Shown: piece by piece, positions 4,920 through 5,943 of the stretch
Layout of the letters: each line of letters begins with the position of its first letter
Position numbering within the stretch: position 1 is the first letter of the stretch
Source of the DNA: an uncultured Oscillospiraceae bacterium
GTDB lineage: Bacteria; Bacillota; Clostridia; Oscillospirales; Oscillospiraceae
NCBI GenBank assembly: GCA_934655875.1
Contig: CAKUHB010000052.1
Location: 1 to 5,943 of the forward strand
Direction of reading: 5' to 3'
DNA: 5,943 nucleotides
Translations under genes and position numbers: made by a program
The notes under the pieces: generated by a model
What the model was told of the DNA's origin: nothing
The model's input: the letters and a program-made list of their open reading frames with translations, nothing else
The model's database searches: none

Positions 4920-5939
4920 ATGAAAAAGATTCTTGCCCTGCTTCTGGCGATCGCCATGATCGCTGCCTTCTGCGCCTGCGCGCAGCAGTCCGCAGACACG
5001 ACCCCGGCCGACACCTCCGCAGACGCGGCTCCGGCTGACACCGCCGCTTCCGACGGCAAGCTCATCAAGGTCGGCATCATCAACAACGACCCCAACGAGT
5101 CCGGCTACCGCACCGCCAACGATAAGGACCTGAAGGCGATGTTCACCGAGGAAAACGGCTATGACGCTTCCTTCGCCTACAGCCTGAAGAACGACGAGCA
5201 GATCGCTGCTGCCCAGAAGTTCATCCAGGATGAAGTCGACTACCTGCTCATCTCCGCTGCCGGCACCTCCGGCTGGGATTCCGTCCTGCAGGACGCACAG
5301 GCTGCCGGTATCCAGGTCATCCTCTTCGACCGCACCATCGACGCTGACGAGAGCCTGTATGTCGCTTCCATCGTCTCCGACATGGCCAAGGAAGGCCAGA
5401 CCGCTGTTGACTGGCTCGCTTCCCAGAACCTCGACACCTACAACATCATCCACATCCAGGGCGTCATGGGCTCCGCTGCGCAGATCGGCCGTACCGGCGC
5501 TCTTGACGAGCAGGTCGCTGCCAACGACAACTGGAACATGGTGACCCAGCAGACCGCAGAGTGGAACGCCGAGACTGCCCAGCAGATTGTGCAGTCCGTC
5601 ATCGACTCCGGCAAGGAATTTAACGTCATCTACGCTGAGAACGACGATATGGCCAAGGGCGCTGTCGCTGCACTCGACAAGGCAAACATCTCCCACGGCG
5701 TCGGCAAGGACGTCATCGTCATGGGCTTTGACTGCAACAAGTGGGCACTCGAAGAGCTGCTCGCCGGCAACTGGAACTACGACGGCCAGTGCAACCCCTT
5801 CCAGGCTTCCTACATCGATTCCATCATCAAGGACCTTGAAAACGGCAAGACCCCGGCTGAAAAGGTCATCATCATGGACGAGAAGGGCTTCGACGCTTCC
5901 ACCATCACGCAGGAAGACGTTGACAACTACGGCATCTGA
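4920..5939 (+). CDS. Sugar ABC transporter substrate-binding lipoprotein, YtfQ-like
   Basis: The 339-residue protein captures a sugar outside the membrane and hands it to an ABC importer of the ribose/galactofuranose (CUT2) class. A signal peptide (MKK, then a hydrophobic run to about residue 17) ends in FCAC, with Cys20 the likeliest lipidated residue (Cys18 is possible), followed by an Ala/Asp/Thr-rich tether (21-46). The Peripla_BP_4 fold follows from KVGIINNDPNESGYRTAN (50-67), with GTSGWDSVLQDAQAAGIQVI (115-134), FDRTIDADESLYVASI (136-151), IIHIQGVMGSAAQIGRTGAL (176-195) and VIYAENDDMAKGAVAA (236-251). These blocks align, from memory, with E. coli YtfQ (ESGWRAAE, GWEPVLKEAKDA, LLDRSID, VYAHNDDM), a galactofuranose-binding protein. 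Ligand is therefore a sugar, possibly a furanose, but untested. The stop codon is 4 bases from the window end; ATPase and permease genes should follow. Codon use is strongly biased to C-ending codons, fitting high expression. It diverges from the AraR-like regulator. Confidence 0.92.
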   Translation: MKKILALLLAIAMIAAFCACAQQSADTTPADTSADAAPADTAASDGKLIKVGIINNDPNESGYRTANDKDLKAMFTEENGYDASFAYSLKNDEQIAAAQKFIQDEVDYLLISAAGTSGWDSVLQDAQAAGIQVILFDRTIDADESLYVASIVSDMAKEGQTAVDWLASQNLDTYNIIHIQGVMGSAAQIGRTGALDEQVAANDNWNMVTQQTAEWNAETAQQIVQSVIDSGKEFNVIYAENDDMAKGAVAALDKANISHGVGKDVIVMGFDCNKWALEELLAGNWNYDGQCNPFQASYIDSIIKDLENGKTPAEKVIIMDEKGFDASTITQEDVDNYGI

Positions 5940-5943
5940 TCAG

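Noticed and set aside
4713..5696. 327-codon open frame antisense to the sugar-binding protein
   Set aside because: The Val/Gly/Asp-rich translation is typical of the reverse complement of a C-ending-codon gene, and the + strand protein is unambiguous.

Overview
The window looks like a piece of the chromosome of a GC-rich, low-oxygen Gram-positive Firmicute of the gut Clostridia type (Oscillospiraceae or a relative). This placement is an inference. It rests on an SLH-anchored surface protein with a 'WYYLDVQEATNSHDY' C-terminal tail, a lipoprotein-type sugar-binding protein, strong Gram-positive ribosome binding sites, and GC-rich genes separated by AT-rich intergenic DNA. No rRNA, tRNA, CRISPR array, transposase or phage gene was found.

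Layout. (1) 1-1464: the 3' part of a large secreted surface protein on the + strand, with repeated beta-rich modules, an FctA-like domain with a probable intramolecular isopeptide bond, three SLH modules and a conserved tail. It ends at a strong terminator (1507-1538). (2) 1540-1806: a non-coding stretch with a long imperfect hairpin (1599-1680, REP/MITE-like), a near-consensus sigma-A promoter (1700-1728), and two 16-bp palindromes of the form GTTA-N8-TAAC (1738-1753, 1770-1785) between the promoter and the next start codon. (3) 1807-3288: a two-gene operon, a class I SAM-dependent methyltransferase followed by a metallo-beta-lactamase-fold hydrolase whose second metal-binding His is an Asp (HxDxDH). 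(4) 3297-3331: a 15-bp perfect hairpin shared as terminator by convergent genes. (5) 3335-4402, minus strand: a GntR-type DNA-binding domain fused to a LacI/periplasmic-binding-type sensor, the AraR-like architecture. (6) 4403-4919: a 517-bp AT-rich divergent regulatory region with an extended -10 promoter for the regulator, AraR-like operator candidates, and a family of AAAATATCAAACA direct repeats. (7) 4920-5939: a substrate-binding lipoprotein of a sugar ABC importer, closest in recalled sequence to galactofuranose-binding YtfQ. Its permease and ATPase genes would lie just past the right edge.

How they fit together. The right half reads as a standard local sugar-response unit: a regulator diverging from the gene for the binding protein of the transporter it probably controls. 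The middle operon is a small accessory unit of unknown substrate, with its own promoter and a likely repressor site pair. The left gene is an independent, well-expressed cell-surface structural protein. Most of the window is recognisable biology. The points most worth a second look are the paired palindromes ahead of the methyltransferase/hydrolase operon, the HxDxDH centre, the REP-like hairpin and the repeat-rich divergent promoter region. I see no clear evidence of an entirely new system.
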